Origin: Pseudomonadota bacterium
Lineage (GTDB): Bacteria; Pseudomonadota; Gammaproteobacteria; Steroidobacterales; Steroidobacteraceae
Assembly (NCBI GenBank): GCA_003242685.1
Contig: QGVD01000014.1
Location: 1 to 63,776, forward strand
DNA: 63,776 nucleotides
Reading direction: 5' to 3'
Of the stretch, positions 35,080-43,204 are shown piece by piece. Within the stretch, counting starts at the first letter, position 1. Each line of letters opens with the position of its first letter. Under the pieces are notes generated by a model, which was not told the DNA's origin, did no database searches, and saw nothing but the letters and a program-made list of their open reading frames with translations. A program made the translations under genes and the position numbers.

Positions 35080-36180
35080 TCAGCGCGTGGCGTCCGCCTG
35101 GGTGTAGATCTGATCGAAGATGCCGCCGTCCTCGAAGTGCTCGGGCTGCGCCTTCTTCCAGCCGCCGAAGACCTCGTCGATGGTGAAGAGCTCGAGCTTC
35201 GGGAACTGCTTCGAGTACTTCGCGAGGACCTTCTCGTCGCGCGGACGGTAGTAGTTCTTCGCCGCGATCTCCTGGCCGGTCTCGCTGTAGAGGTACTGCA
35301 GGTAGGCTTCCGCCACCTGCCGCGTCTTCTTGCGGTCGACGACGGTGTCGACCACCGCGACGGTCGGCTCGGCGAGGATGCTCACCGAGGGGTAGACGAT
35401 CTCCACCTTGTCCGGACCGATTTCCTCGATCGCCAGGATCGCCTCGTTCTCCCAGGCGATCAGCACGTCGCCGAGTCCGCGCTGCACGAAGGTGTTGGTC
35501 GAGCCGCGCGCGCCCGTATCGAGCACGGGCACGTTGCGGAAGATGCGCGCCACGAAGTCCCTCGCGGCCTTCTGGGCAGCCTGTACCTTCGCCGCCTGCG
35601 AAGGATCCTTCAGCGCGTCGAAGCTGCCGCCCAGCTGTCTCCGCAGCTCGTAGCCCCAGGCCGCGAGGTAGTTCCAGCGCGCACCGCCGGAGGTCTTCGG
35701 ATTCGGCGTGATGACGCCGATGCCCGGGCGCGCGAGGTCGGGCCAGTCGCGGATGTTCTTCGGATTGCCCTTGCGCACCAGGAACACGATCGTCGACGTG
35801 TACGGCGCGCTGTTGTGCGGCAGGCGCTTCTGCCAGTCTGCGGCGAGGCGCTTGCCGTGCAGATGGATCGCGTCGACGTCGTAGGCGAGGGCGAGCGTCA
35901 CGACGTCGGCGTCGAGGCCGTCGATCACCGAGCGCGCCTGCTTGCCCGAGCCGCCATGCGATTGGCGGATGGTGACGTCCTGACCGGTCTTCTGCTTCCA
36001 GTACTTGACGAAGCTCTCGTTGAACTCGCGATAGAGCTCCCGGGTCGGGTCGTACGAGACGTTGAGCAGCTCGACCTTGCCGGACGCACCCGCCGCGAAG
36101 GGAGAGGCCGCCGTGATGCCGGCCGCAACCATGCCGACGAGCCATTGCCGTCGGCCGAAAAGCATGGAACTGCGCTTCAT
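35080..36180 (-). CDS. cysP: Periplasmic sulfate-binding protein
   Basis: 366 residues. Signal peptide with a twin-arginine-like GRRQWLVGMVAAGITAAS. Mature part has LLNVSYDPTRELYREFN, QSHGGSGKQARSVIDGL, ADVVTLALAYDVDAIH and GKTSGG-like PNPKTSGGARWNYLAAWGY, the residues that wrap sulfate in Sbp/CysP. Delivers sulfate (or thiosulfate) to CysTWA. ATG overlaps the cysA stop (ATGA). The usual gene is about 330-340 residues. Confidence 0.92.
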   Translation of the reverse strand: MKRSSMLFGRRQWLVGMVAAGITAASPFAAGASGKVELLNVSYDPTRELYREFNESFVKYWKQKTGQDVTIRQSHGGSGKQARSVIDGLDADVVTLALAYDVDAIHLHGKRLAADWQKRLPHNSAPYTSTIVFLVRKGNPKNIRDWPDLARPGIGVITPNPKTSGGARWNYLAAWGYELRRQLGGSFDALKDPSQAAKVQAAQKAARDFVARIFRNVPVLDTGARGSTNTFVQRGLGDVLIAWENEAILAIEEIGPDKVEIVYPSVSILAEPTVAVVDTVVDRKKTRQVAEAYLQYLYSETGQEIAAKNYYRPRDEKVLAKYSKQFPKLELFTIDEVFGGWKKAQPEHFEDGGIFDQIYTQADATR

Positions 36181-38006
36181 GTGGAACTCCAGACAGAGGT
36201 TCGGGGTTCTTGTTCGTGAGACGTGTGTGCCGGCCGCTGCCGGTCTTCGACGGCGACGAGCACGGGACAGCGGCTGTCGGCCGTGAACAGCACCGAGAAG
36301 TGCTCGGCGAGCAGGTTCTGCAGCTCGGACGGTGAGGCGTCCGAGCCCACCACGACCAGCGCGCACTCGCCGCGGGTGTCGAGCTCGCGCGTGAAACCGG
36401 AGAGCTCACCGATGTGCACGTCGGTGCGCACGTCGAGCCCGTGCGCCGCCTGCAGGGCGGCCCGGGTATCGAGCATCCGCCGGAACGCGGCGGCCCGTTC
36501 GGCACGGCTCGCACCGCGCGCCTGCAAGCACACCAGAGTCGCCTCGACGTGCAGATGGCGCATGACACTCGCGAGGAGGCCCAGCGTGGAGCTGCGCGCG
36601 GCATCGCTCAGGCAGTGAACGAGCACGCGCTCGGGCAATCCTGCGGCCGCCGGGATGCAGAGGATCCTGCGCGCGCCCGCCGCAGCGAGACGCGCGACGT
36701 CGGCGATGGCCCCGGGACCGCTCGCCACGACGACGACCCCCGCATGGTGTACGCGCGGAGGCTCGGTGTTCGCCGCGAAATCGCCCTCGAGAACCGTCAC
36801 GCGTGCGCGCATGCTGCGCGTGAGCTGCTGCATCAGCGGCGCCTCGAGGAGCGCTGTGCGGCTATCGGCGGAGCGGGCGGCGACGACGAAGCTGGAAATC
36901 GGCGTGGGCAGCACGTGGGCCCGCCGCACGCCGAGCGACACGTTCTGACCCGGCGCGAGGCGCAGACCGAGGCGCTCGCCGGCATGACGCGTGATCTCCA
37001 TGACCGGACGCTCGTTCGCCTGGCGCTCGTCGGTCGCCGCGGACCGCACGCCCGTGTCGCGCGCGAGCTGGACGACCACGCGCTCGGTCGCGCCGCTGAA
37101 GCTCACCTCGCGCACCACCGCATCGCCGATCCACTCGCTCTCGAGAAGCTCCTTGCGCTCGGCGAGCTCCAGCTCCTCGGGTCTGATGACCGCAACGACC
37201 TCGCGGCCTTCGCGGGACGCGCCTTCGGCGCCTTCGTGCGGGAGCGTCGCCGCACCGATCCGGAGGCCATCGGGCGTGAGCTCACCGAGCACGAAGTTCG
37301 CCGCGCCCAGGAAGCTCGCGACGAAGCGGGTTGCGGGCTGGCGGTAGAGCTGCTCGGGACGCCCGGTCTCGAGCAGGCGGCCCATGTGCATCACGCCGAT
37401 GCGGTCGCCGAGGGCGAACGCTTCTTCCTGGTCATGCGTGACGAGAATGGTCGTCGTGCCGAGCCGCTGCTGCACCTCGCGCAGCGCACGGCGCAGCTCG
37501 ACGCGGATCTTGGCGTCGAGCGCACCGAAGGGCTCGTCGAGCAGCAGCACCGCGGGCTCGTGTGCGAGCGCGCGCGCCACGGCCACGCGCTGCTGCTGGC
37601 CGCCCGAAAGCTGAGAGGGCAGGCGGTCGTCGTAGCCCTCGAGCGCAACCAGCTTCAGGAGCTCCTTGCGCCGCCGCCGCCGCTCCGCCGCGCGCATGCG
37701 GCGTACCCGCAGCGCGAACTCGATGTTGTCGGCGACGGTCATGTTCTGGAACAGCGCGTAGTGCTGGAACACGAAGCCGACGCCGCGCTCGCGCGGCGGC
37801 AGGTGGGTGACGTCGCGGCCGTGGAGGTGGATGCGGCCCTCGTCGATGGAGGTGAGCCCAGCCACGGCGCGCAGCAGGGTGCTCTTGCCGGACCCCGAAG
37901 GTCCGAGCAGGACAAAGAACTCGCCCGTCGCGATCTCGAGCGTGAGATCGTTGACGACGGAAGCGTTGTGGTAGCGCTTCGTTATTCGCTCGAACTGAAT
38001 CGACAT
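36177..38006 (-). CDS. cysA: Sulfate ABC transporter ATPase CysA fused to a universal-stress-protein-like domain
   Basis: 609 residues; ordinary CysA is about 350. ATPase part: Walker A GPSGSGKST, Q-loop FVFQHYALF, signature LSGGQQQR, Walker B LLLDEPFGALDAK, H-loop THDQEEAFAL. A TOBE-like regulatory part follows to about 360. From about 375 a USP/adenine-nucleotide-hydrolase-like region follows: RVLVHCLSDAARSSTLGLLA, HLHVEATLVCLQ, CALVVVGSDASPSEL, FSVLFTADSRCPVLVAVED, i.e. the alternating beta-alpha pattern and terminal CPVLV of UspA. ATG 38006 has GCGAGG upstream; an in-frame GTG at 38012 exists. A hairpin covers the start. The C-terminal part could sense nucleotide or stress state (inference). 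Confidence 0.85.
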   Translation of the reverse strand: MSIQFERITKRYHNASVVNDLTLEIATGEFFVLLGPSGSGKSTLLRAVAGLTSIDEGRIHLHGRDVTHLPPRERGVGFVFQHYALFQNMTVADNIEFALRVRRMRAAERRRRRKELLKLVALEGYDDRLPSQLSGGQQQRVAVARALAHEPAVLLLDEPFGALDAKIRVELRRALREVQQRLGTTTILVTHDQEEAFALGDRIGVMHMGRLLETGRPEQLYRQPATRFVASFLGAANFVLGELTPDGLRIGAATLPHEGAEGASREGREVVAVIRPEELELAERKELLESEWIGDAVVREVSFSGATERVVVQLARDTGVRSAATDERQANERPVMEITRHAGERLGLRLAPGQNVSLGVRRAHVLPTPISSFVVAARSADSRTALLEAPLMQQLTRSMRARVTVLEGDFAANTEPPRVHHAGVVVVASGPGAIADVARLAAAGARRILCIPAAAGLPERVLVHCLSDAARSSTLGLLASVMRHLHVEATLVCLQARGASRAERAAAFRRMLDTRAALQAAHGLDVRTDVHIGELSGFTRELDTRGECALVVVGSDASPSELQNLLAEHFSVLFTADSRCPVLVAVEDRQRPAHTSHEQEPRTSVWSST

Positions 38007-38030
38007 GGGCACCTCGCAACGGTGCCCATG
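38004..38030 (-). promoter_or_regulatory. Perfect 10-bp inverted repeat over the cysA start codon
   Basis: CATGGGCACC at 38004-38013 and GGTGCCCATG at 38021-38030, 7 bases apart. In the minus-strand transcript this folds into a hairpin that pairs the start codon and the last G residues of the GCGAGG ribosome-binding site, which otherwise sits in the loop. It could regulate translation, or be a protein-binding site. No T-run follows, so not an obvious terminator. Confidence 0.55.
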
Positions 38031-38053
38031 CTGCGGTTCACGCGGTAACGGTG

Positions 38054-40189
38054 TCAGTTACCGGGCGGTGACGAAGCGGTGACATTCCGGCCCCAGTCCT
38101 CGTGGGCGCGCGAGATGATGTAGGCGTGGATCGCCTCCACGTCCTCCACCGACAGCAGATTGGCGAAGCTCGCCATGCCCTTGTCGACGCGGGTGCCCTT
38201 GAGGACGATGTCGTTGAACTGCGCGTGGGTCTCGCGATCCATGAAGCGCAGGTCCTTGACGCCGCCCATGGCGAGCTGTCCGTGGCACTGGGCGCAGGTG
38301 TTCGCGAACAGCACCGCTCCGCGCCGCACGGTATCCTCGTCCGCGCGCAGCGGCGGCGGCTCCGGTACCGCCTCGCTCTCCGGCATCGGCGGGAGCTCCG
38401 CCTTGCCTCCGAGCTTGAAAACGAGCAGACGCGCGGGAGCACGCTCGCGCCTGAAGCCCGTGCTGCGCTCGACCACCGCCGCGCCGCCGCCCCAGCCCGC
38501 GTTGATCGCGATGTACTGCTCGCCGTCCACCATGAAGGTGATCGGGCCGGCCACGGGCGCGGTCTGTACCGGCATCTCCCAGAGCAGCTCGCCGTCCGTG
38601 GCCCGGAAGATCGACAGCGTGTTCCTGGTCGTGCCCTCGATGACGAGGTTGCCGGCGGTCGTGAGGACGCCGCCGTTTCCGGACACCGGCAGCGGCACCT
38701 TCCAGGCTGCTTCCTGCTTCACCGGGTCCCAGGCGAGGAGGTAGGTCTTCTCCCGCCTCTCGATCTCCTTCTGAAGCTCCCTGCGCTTCGCGAGCGCTTC
38801 GCCCGTGTAGCCGCCCCAGCCGGCGTTCGAGCGGAAGCGGGTCGGTTTGAAGTTCGGATCGAGCGCGTACACCATCCAGTGCTCGTAGGCGGGGAAGTAC
38901 GCGAGCTTCGTGATCGGGTTGTACGCCATCGGGAACCAGTTGTGCCCGCCCGCGGGTCCCGGGGCAACGAGCACCGGATCGGTTCCGTAGCGTGCTTCGG
39001 GATTCTCGACGGGGCGGCCCGTCTCGAGGTCGATGCGGCTCGCCCAGGTCACCGGAACGTAATTCTGCGCCGAGATCAGCTTGCCGGTCGCCCGGTCGAG
39101 GACATAGAAGAACCCGTTCTTCGGCGCGTGCAGCAGCACCTTGCGCTTCTCGCCGTCGATCTCGAGATCCGCCTGGACGATCGACTGGGTGCAGGTGTAG
39201 TCCCAGTCCTCGCCGGGCACCTCCTGGTAGTGCCAGCGGTACTCACCCGTGTCGGCATCCACCGCTACGATCGAGCAGAGGAAGAGATTGTCGCCGCCGC
39301 CGGGGCTGCGGTGCGCGCGCGCGATCGGTGAACCGTTGCCCGTGCCGATGAACACCAGGTTGAGCTCGGGGTCGTAGGCGATCGAATCCCACGCGGTACC
39401 TCCACCGCCGAGCGTCCACCACTCGCCGGTCCAGGTCTTCGCCGCCATCGGCATCACGGAGTCCGAAGCTTCGCCGTCGGGTCCCTTCGAGGGATCGCCG
39501 GGCACGAGGTAGAACTTCCAGAGTTTTCTACCGGTATCCGCGTCATAGGCCGAGACGAAGCCCCGGACACCGAGGTCGGCGCCGCCGTTGCCGACGACAA
39601 CTTTTCCGTCGAACACCCGCGGCGCGCCCGTGATGGAGTAGGGCCAGTCCCTGTCGAAGGTCTGCACGCTCCAGCGCGGCGTGCCCGTCTTCGCATCGAG
39701 AGAGATGATGCGTCCGTCGAGCGTGGCGATGATGACCGAGTCCTTCCAGAAGGCGAGCCCGCGCGAGACCGGCTCACAGCAGGCGTAGCGGCCCCATTCG
39801 CGCGGCACCTCCGGATCGTAGGTCCAGAGGAGCTTCCCCGTCTTCGCGTCGTGCGCGTACGTGATGTTCCAGGCGCTGATGTTGTAGATCACGCCGTCGA
39901 TGGCGAGCGGCGTCGCCTCCACGCCGCGCAGCGTGTCGAGATCGTAGTACCAGGCGAGACCGAGCTCACCGACGTTGTGCTCGTTGATCTGGTCGAGCGG
40001 GCTGAAGCGCTGGGCGCTGTAGGTGCGGCCGTCCATGAGCCAGTTCCCCACATCCTGCTCGGCAGCGCGCAGGCGTGCAGCGTCGACGCTGCGTCCGGCG
40101 AAGCTCGGTTCGGAAGCGGAGGGGCCGCTGCAGGCCGCAAGGCACGCAAGGGCAAGCGCTGGAAGTCCCAGGAGAGCGGATCGGTTCAC
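38054..40189 (-). CDS. PQQ-dependent quinohemoprotein dehydrogenase (type II alcohol dehydrogenase-like), lipoprotein
   Basis: 711 residues. Signal ends in LAAC lipobox (LALACLAACSG). Eight-bladed propeller repeats carry tryptophan-docking segments (AKTGKLLWTYDPEVP, DADTGRKLWKFYLVPGDP). Vicinal Cys-Cys (RYACCEPVSRG) next to the PQQ site and WDYTCTQSIV are typical. C-terminal cytochrome c domain has the haem-binding CAQCH near residue 640 with a downstream methionine. It oxidises an alcohol or related donor in the periplasm, passing electrons to the respiratory chain. GTG start, 15 bases after araC; PQQ biosynthesis genes are not in this window. Confidence 0.88.
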   Translation of the reverse strand: MNRSALLGLPALALACLAACSGPSASEPSFAGRSVDAARLRAAEQDVGNWLMDGRTYSAQRFSPLDQINEHNVGELGLAWYYDLDTLRGVEATPLAIDGVIYNISAWNITYAHDAKTGKLLWTYDPEVPREWGRYACCEPVSRGLAFWKDSVIIATLDGRIISLDAKTGTPRWSVQTFDRDWPYSITGAPRVFDGKVVVGNGGADLGVRGFVSAYDADTGRKLWKFYLVPGDPSKGPDGEASDSVMPMAAKTWTGEWWTLGGGGTAWDSIAYDPELNLVFIGTGNGSPIARAHRSPGGGDNLFLCSIVAVDADTGEYRWHYQEVPGEDWDYTCTQSIVQADLEIDGEKRKVLLHAPKNGFFYVLDRATGKLISAQNYVPVTWASRIDLETGRPVENPEARYGTDPVLVAPGPAGGHNWFPMAYNPITKLAYFPAYEHWMVYALDPNFKPTRFRSNAGWGGYTGEALAKRRELQKEIERREKTYLLAWDPVKQEAAWKVPLPVSGNGGVLTTAGNLVIEGTTRNTLSIFRATDGELLWEMPVQTAPVAGPITFMVDGEQYIAINAGWGGGAAVVERSTGFRRERAPARLLVFKLGGKAELPPMPESEAVPEPPPLRADEDTVRRGAVLFANTCAQCHGQLAMGGVKDLRFMDRETHAQFNDIVLKGTRVDKGMASFANLLSVEDVEAIHAYIISRAHEDWGRNVTASSPPGN

Positions 40190-40204
40190 GTGCAGTTTCT
40201 CTTT

Positions 40205-41182
40205 CTACTGTACGGCGCGGCTGCGCCATTCGCGGGGCGTGCAATGGTAGCGGCGCTTGAAGGCGCGCGTGAAGTGCGCGGTATCCGCGAATCCCACGCC
40301 GAACGCGATCTGCGTGATGCTCTTCGACGCCTGCCGCGGATCGAGAAGATCGCTCGCAGCCTGCGCGAGCCGCCGGTTCCATATCTGCGCGGTCACCGAC
40401 GTGCCCAGGGTGCGCAGCAGGATCTCGTCGAGTCGCCGGCGGCTGATCCCCTGCGCCTGCGCCACCCGGCTGGCGGTGAGGCCCGGGTCCGCGAGCTCGC
40501 TGTCGATGAACGCGAGCGCCGCGTGCACGCGCTTCTCGATCTCCTCGCACTCACGCAGCATCGGCACCTTCGGCACGCCGAGAAGCTGCGCGATCGAGAC
40601 CAGAGCGGCCGCGCACTGTTCTTCCTCGAGGAACGGAGCGGCCTCGAGCAGATTCGACAGAACGTTGCTGAGGAGCTGAGTGCCCGGCTCGGCGCGGTCG
40701 AGCGCCGCCGCCGTCTGCTTCTCGAGATACGGATAGCGGCCGACGGCCATGTGGCGCGGAATCTGCACGAACATCAGGTGAGAGATGCCGTCGTGCACCT
40801 CGAGCTCGAACGGTGCGCGCCCGTCGATCATGCAGACGTCGCGCGGCCTGAGGAGACACGAACGCCGATCCTGGGCGGCGAGCGTCGATCCCTGAAGCTG
40901 CAGCATCAGCGAGAAGGTCTGTGCGAGACCGTGCGAGGAACTCGTCGGAACGTAGCTGACGCGTACGGGAGGCGAGAGGATCGTCCAGAGCTGACCGGAT
41001 CCGAATTTCCTGCCTCGCATCGAGCCCACTGAGGGACTCGCGCGCAGATCACATACTGAAAGGCCGGGGAAGAATGCGCCGGCGGTGCGCGCCCAGATCT
41101 CGGCCCGTCTCGGTTCTTCTATCGCCTGGAGGTCGAGAGCCGCAGGCGCGTCTGCCGATCCCAGAGCTTCTAACTTGATCAA
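40205..41182 (-). CDS. AraC/XylS family transcriptional regulator
   Basis: 325 residues. The N-terminal ligand-binding part resembles the FeaR/AraC-binding-like cupin (RPRDVCMIDGRAPFELEV). The C-terminal pair of helix-turn-helices (ASRVAQAQGISRRRLDEILLRTLG; SITQIAFGVGFADTAHFTRAFKRRYHCTPREWR) is the AraC signature. It is upstream of the PQQ dehydrogenase on the same strand and divergent from the amidohydrolase operon, so it likely controls both in response to a substrate of that pathway. Confident on family, inferred on target. Confidence 0.9.
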   Translation of the reverse strand: MIKLEALGSADAPAALDLQAIEEPRRAEIWARTAGAFFPGLSVCDLRASPSVGSMRGRKFGSGQLWTILSPPVRVSYVPTSSSHGLAQTFSLMLQLQGSTLAAQDRRSCLLRPRDVCMIDGRAPFELEVHDGISHLMFVQIPRHMAVGRYPYLEKQTAAALDRAEPGTQLLSNVLSNLLEAAPFLEEEQCAAALVSIAQLLGVPKVPMLRECEEIEKRVHAALAFIDSELADPGLTASRVAQAQGISRRRLDEILLRTLGTSVTAQIWNRRLAQAASDLLDPRQASKSITQIAFGVGFADTAHFTRAFKRRYHCTPREWRSRAVQ

Positions 41183-41235
41183 TTCGCCCCTCCACGAGGT
41201 TCAAGCATACCCCTTCGTGCCCGGTATCTTATCGA

Positions 41236-41250
41236 CGGCCATTATGGCCG
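41236..41250. promoter_or_regulatory. 15-bp palindrome in the araC-amidohydrolase divergent region
   Basis: CGGCCAT-T-ATGGCCG is a perfect 7-bp inverted repeat around a single T, 87 bases before the amidohydrolase start and 53 bases before the AraC-family gene start. Position fits an operator, though AraC proteins more often bind direct repeats. Confidence 0.35.
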
Positions 41251-41336
41251 CGCGCCGCTGCAGATGGGAATGGCGTTGCGCCCAAACAACGAGAACGAGG
41301 CCGTCGTGCATGGCTGACCACAGGCGAGGAGCTCGA

Positions 41337-42458
41337 ATGGGCTGGAACAGGCGTGCTTTCATCGGTGCAACGACGCTCGCGGCGGCAGGCACGCTCGCGG
41401 CAGCGCAGGGCCACGGCGCAGGCGATGCGGCCGCGGGCCGGAGGATCAGAAGAATCGCCACCGAAGAGGCGTTCTCGATCCCCGAGATCTATCGGGCGCT
41501 CGCGGAGCTCGGGAAGTCGCCCTCCCGCAACCTCGACATGATCCTCCTCAGGACGATGTACACGGAGCGCAGGGGGTTCGAGAAGCTCGGTGACCGTCTG
41601 CTCGATCTCGACGACGAGCGCATCCGGATCATGGACGAGAACGGCGTCGACATGCACGTGCTGTCGCTGACGGCTCCGGGCGTGCAGATGTTCGACACCG
41701 AGACTGCCGTGTCCTTCGCGAAGCTCGCGAACGACCGGCTCGCGGAGGCCATCGCGCGCCATCCGGCACGCTACGCTGGGCTCGCGAGCTTCGCGCCGCA
41801 GGACCCGAAGCGCGCCGTGAAGGAGATGGAACGCGCGGTTCGCGAGCTCGGGCTCCATGGTTTCGTCGTCAACTCGCATACGAACAACGAGTATTACGAC
41901 GATCAGAAGTACTGGCCGATCTTCGAGGTCGCCGAAGCGCTCGACCGCGCGATCTACATTCATCCACGCGCACCGGCGGACACGATGGCCGAGCCCTTCC
42001 GCGACTACAACATGGATTCGGCGATGTGGGGCTACGGCATCGAGACGTCGACGCACGCCCTGCGACTCATCATGGCGGGTGTCTTCGACCGCTTCCCGAA
42101 GCTGAAGATCGTGCTCGGGCACATGGGTGAGGGCATTCCCTACTGGCTGTGGCGCATCGATTACATGTCGGCCGCCGGAGTGTCCCTCGGACGGATCAAG
42201 GCGAAGCTCAAACCCAGCGAGTACTTCAGACGCAATTTCCTGATCACGACGAGTGGCGTCGAGGATCCGCTCGTGATGCAGTACTGCCTCGAGAAGCTCG
42301 GTGCGGAGAACATCATGTGGGCGATCGACTATCCCTATCAGCCCACTGAGCCCGCGGTGAAGTTCATGGATTCCGTATCCGTGCCCCCCGAGGTGCGAGA
42401 GCAGATCTACCACCGCAACGCGGAACGCGTGTTCCACATACCGGAGGCACGGGCATGA
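41337..42458 (+). CDS. Amidohydrolase family 2 (ACMSD/gamma-resorcylate decarboxylase-like), Tat-exported
   Basis: 373 residues with twin-arginine-type signal NRRAFIGATTLAAAG near the start. TIM-barrel metal enzyme of the ACMSD/LigW superfamily: RRIATEEAFSIPEIY replaces the usual EEHF/HxH at strand 1, IYIHPRAP supplies a metal histidine, LGHMGEGIPYWLWRID and MWAIDYPYQPTEP supply the later His and Asp. Reactions in the superfamily include decarboxylation of aromatic acids and hydrolysis of meta-cleavage or lactone products. ATG 41337 with GAGGAG 6 bases upstream; an in-frame ATG at 41310 would lengthen the signal. First gene of the plus-strand set; overlaps the next by ATGA. Confidence 0.85.
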   Translation: MGWNRRAFIGATTLAAAGTLAAAQGHGAGDAAAGRRIRRIATEEAFSIPEIYRALAELGKSPSRNLDMILLRTMYTERRGFEKLGDRLLDLDDERIRIMDENGVDMHVLSLTAPGVQMFDTETAVSFAKLANDRLAEAIARHPARYAGLASFAPQDPKRAVKEMERAVRELGLHGFVVNSHTNNEYYDDQKYWPIFEVAEALDRAIYIHPRAPADTMAEPFRDYNMDSAMWGYGIETSTHALRLIMAGVFDRFPKLKIVLGHMGEGIPYWLWRIDYMSAAGVSLGRIKAKLKPSEYFRRNFLITTSGVEDPLVMQYCLEKLGAENIMWAIDYPYQPTEPAVKFMDSVSVPPEVREQIYHRNAERVFHIPEARA

Positions 42459-43015
42459 AGGGAGCCGGTTTCCGTAAAGGGGCGAGCGTCGCACTCGCGT
42501 TCGCCACGGTTCTCTGCGGCTGCAGCGGTGGAGCTTCGCAGGACATGGTTGAGGAGCTTGCCGCGCTGCGTTCCGGGCTTCAGGATCTGCGCGACCGCGA
42601 GCAGATCCGCGAGCTTCTCGTCGAGTACGGCAGGCGGATCGATGCGCGCGATTTCGCCGGCTTCGGGCAGCTCTTCGTCGAGGACGGCGAATACGTGTCC
42701 GCGGGAACCACGAGTCGCGGTCCCGAGGCCATCGCTGCCTTCCTCGAGGACATCTTTCAGCGCAATCCTTCCGGAATCGCCTCGCCGAACTTCCACGTGT
42801 TCTTCAACGAGACGATCGACGTCGAGGGCGACCAGGCGCACGCGGTGAGCATGTCGTTCTTCGTCGTGCCCGGCGAGCGAGGCGCGCCTCAGGTGCTCAT
42901 GCTGGGCAGCTACGACGACGAGCTGGTGCGGGACGAAGACGGCAGCTGGAAGTTCCGCCGGCGCGTCGTCAGGGGCGAGCTGCCGGCACCGCGCAGCGCC
43001 CCGACTCAGCCCTGA
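42455..43015 (+). CDS. SnoaL-like (NTF2 fold) lipoprotein
   Basis: 186 residues with lipobox LCGC (VALAFATVLCGCSGG). The mature part starts with a short coiled-coil-like stretch, then REQIRELLVEYGRRIDARDFAGFGQLFVEDGEYV, characteristic of SnoaL-like cone-fold enzymes and ring hydroxylase small-subunit relatives. It is co-translated with the amidohydrolase. SnoaL-like proteins isomerise, hydrate or cyclise small substrates; the reaction here is unknown. Confidence 0.83.
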   Translation: MKGAGFRKGASVALAFATVLCGCSGGASQDMVEELAALRSGLQDLRDREQIRELLVEYGRRIDARDFAGFGQLFVEDGEYVSAGTTSRGPEAIAAFLEDIFQRNPSGIASPNFHVFFNETIDVEGDQAHAVSMSFFVVPGERGAPQVLMLGSYDDELVRDEDGSWKFRRRVVRGELPAPRSAPTQP

Positions 43016-43204
43016 CGGAACCACTCCGCCACGGCGCGTCCCGGCTTTTCCGCGAGCGCCGACTTCCAGCGGAGTCAATGCGCCACTCCAGCAGGATCAA
43101 GCGCGCCCGTGGAGCACCGCTATTCTTCCTCAGCTCCGGGTGCCGAATGGGGCACGAGAGGCACGTGCGGCGGTTCCGATCGCATACGGGAGCGGGAACG
43201 AAAG

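Noticed and set aside
38004..38030. Hairpin before cysA as an intrinsic terminator of the PQQ dehydrogenase gene
   Set aside because: It overlaps the cysA start codon and has no downstream T-run; kept as a regulatory hairpin instead.
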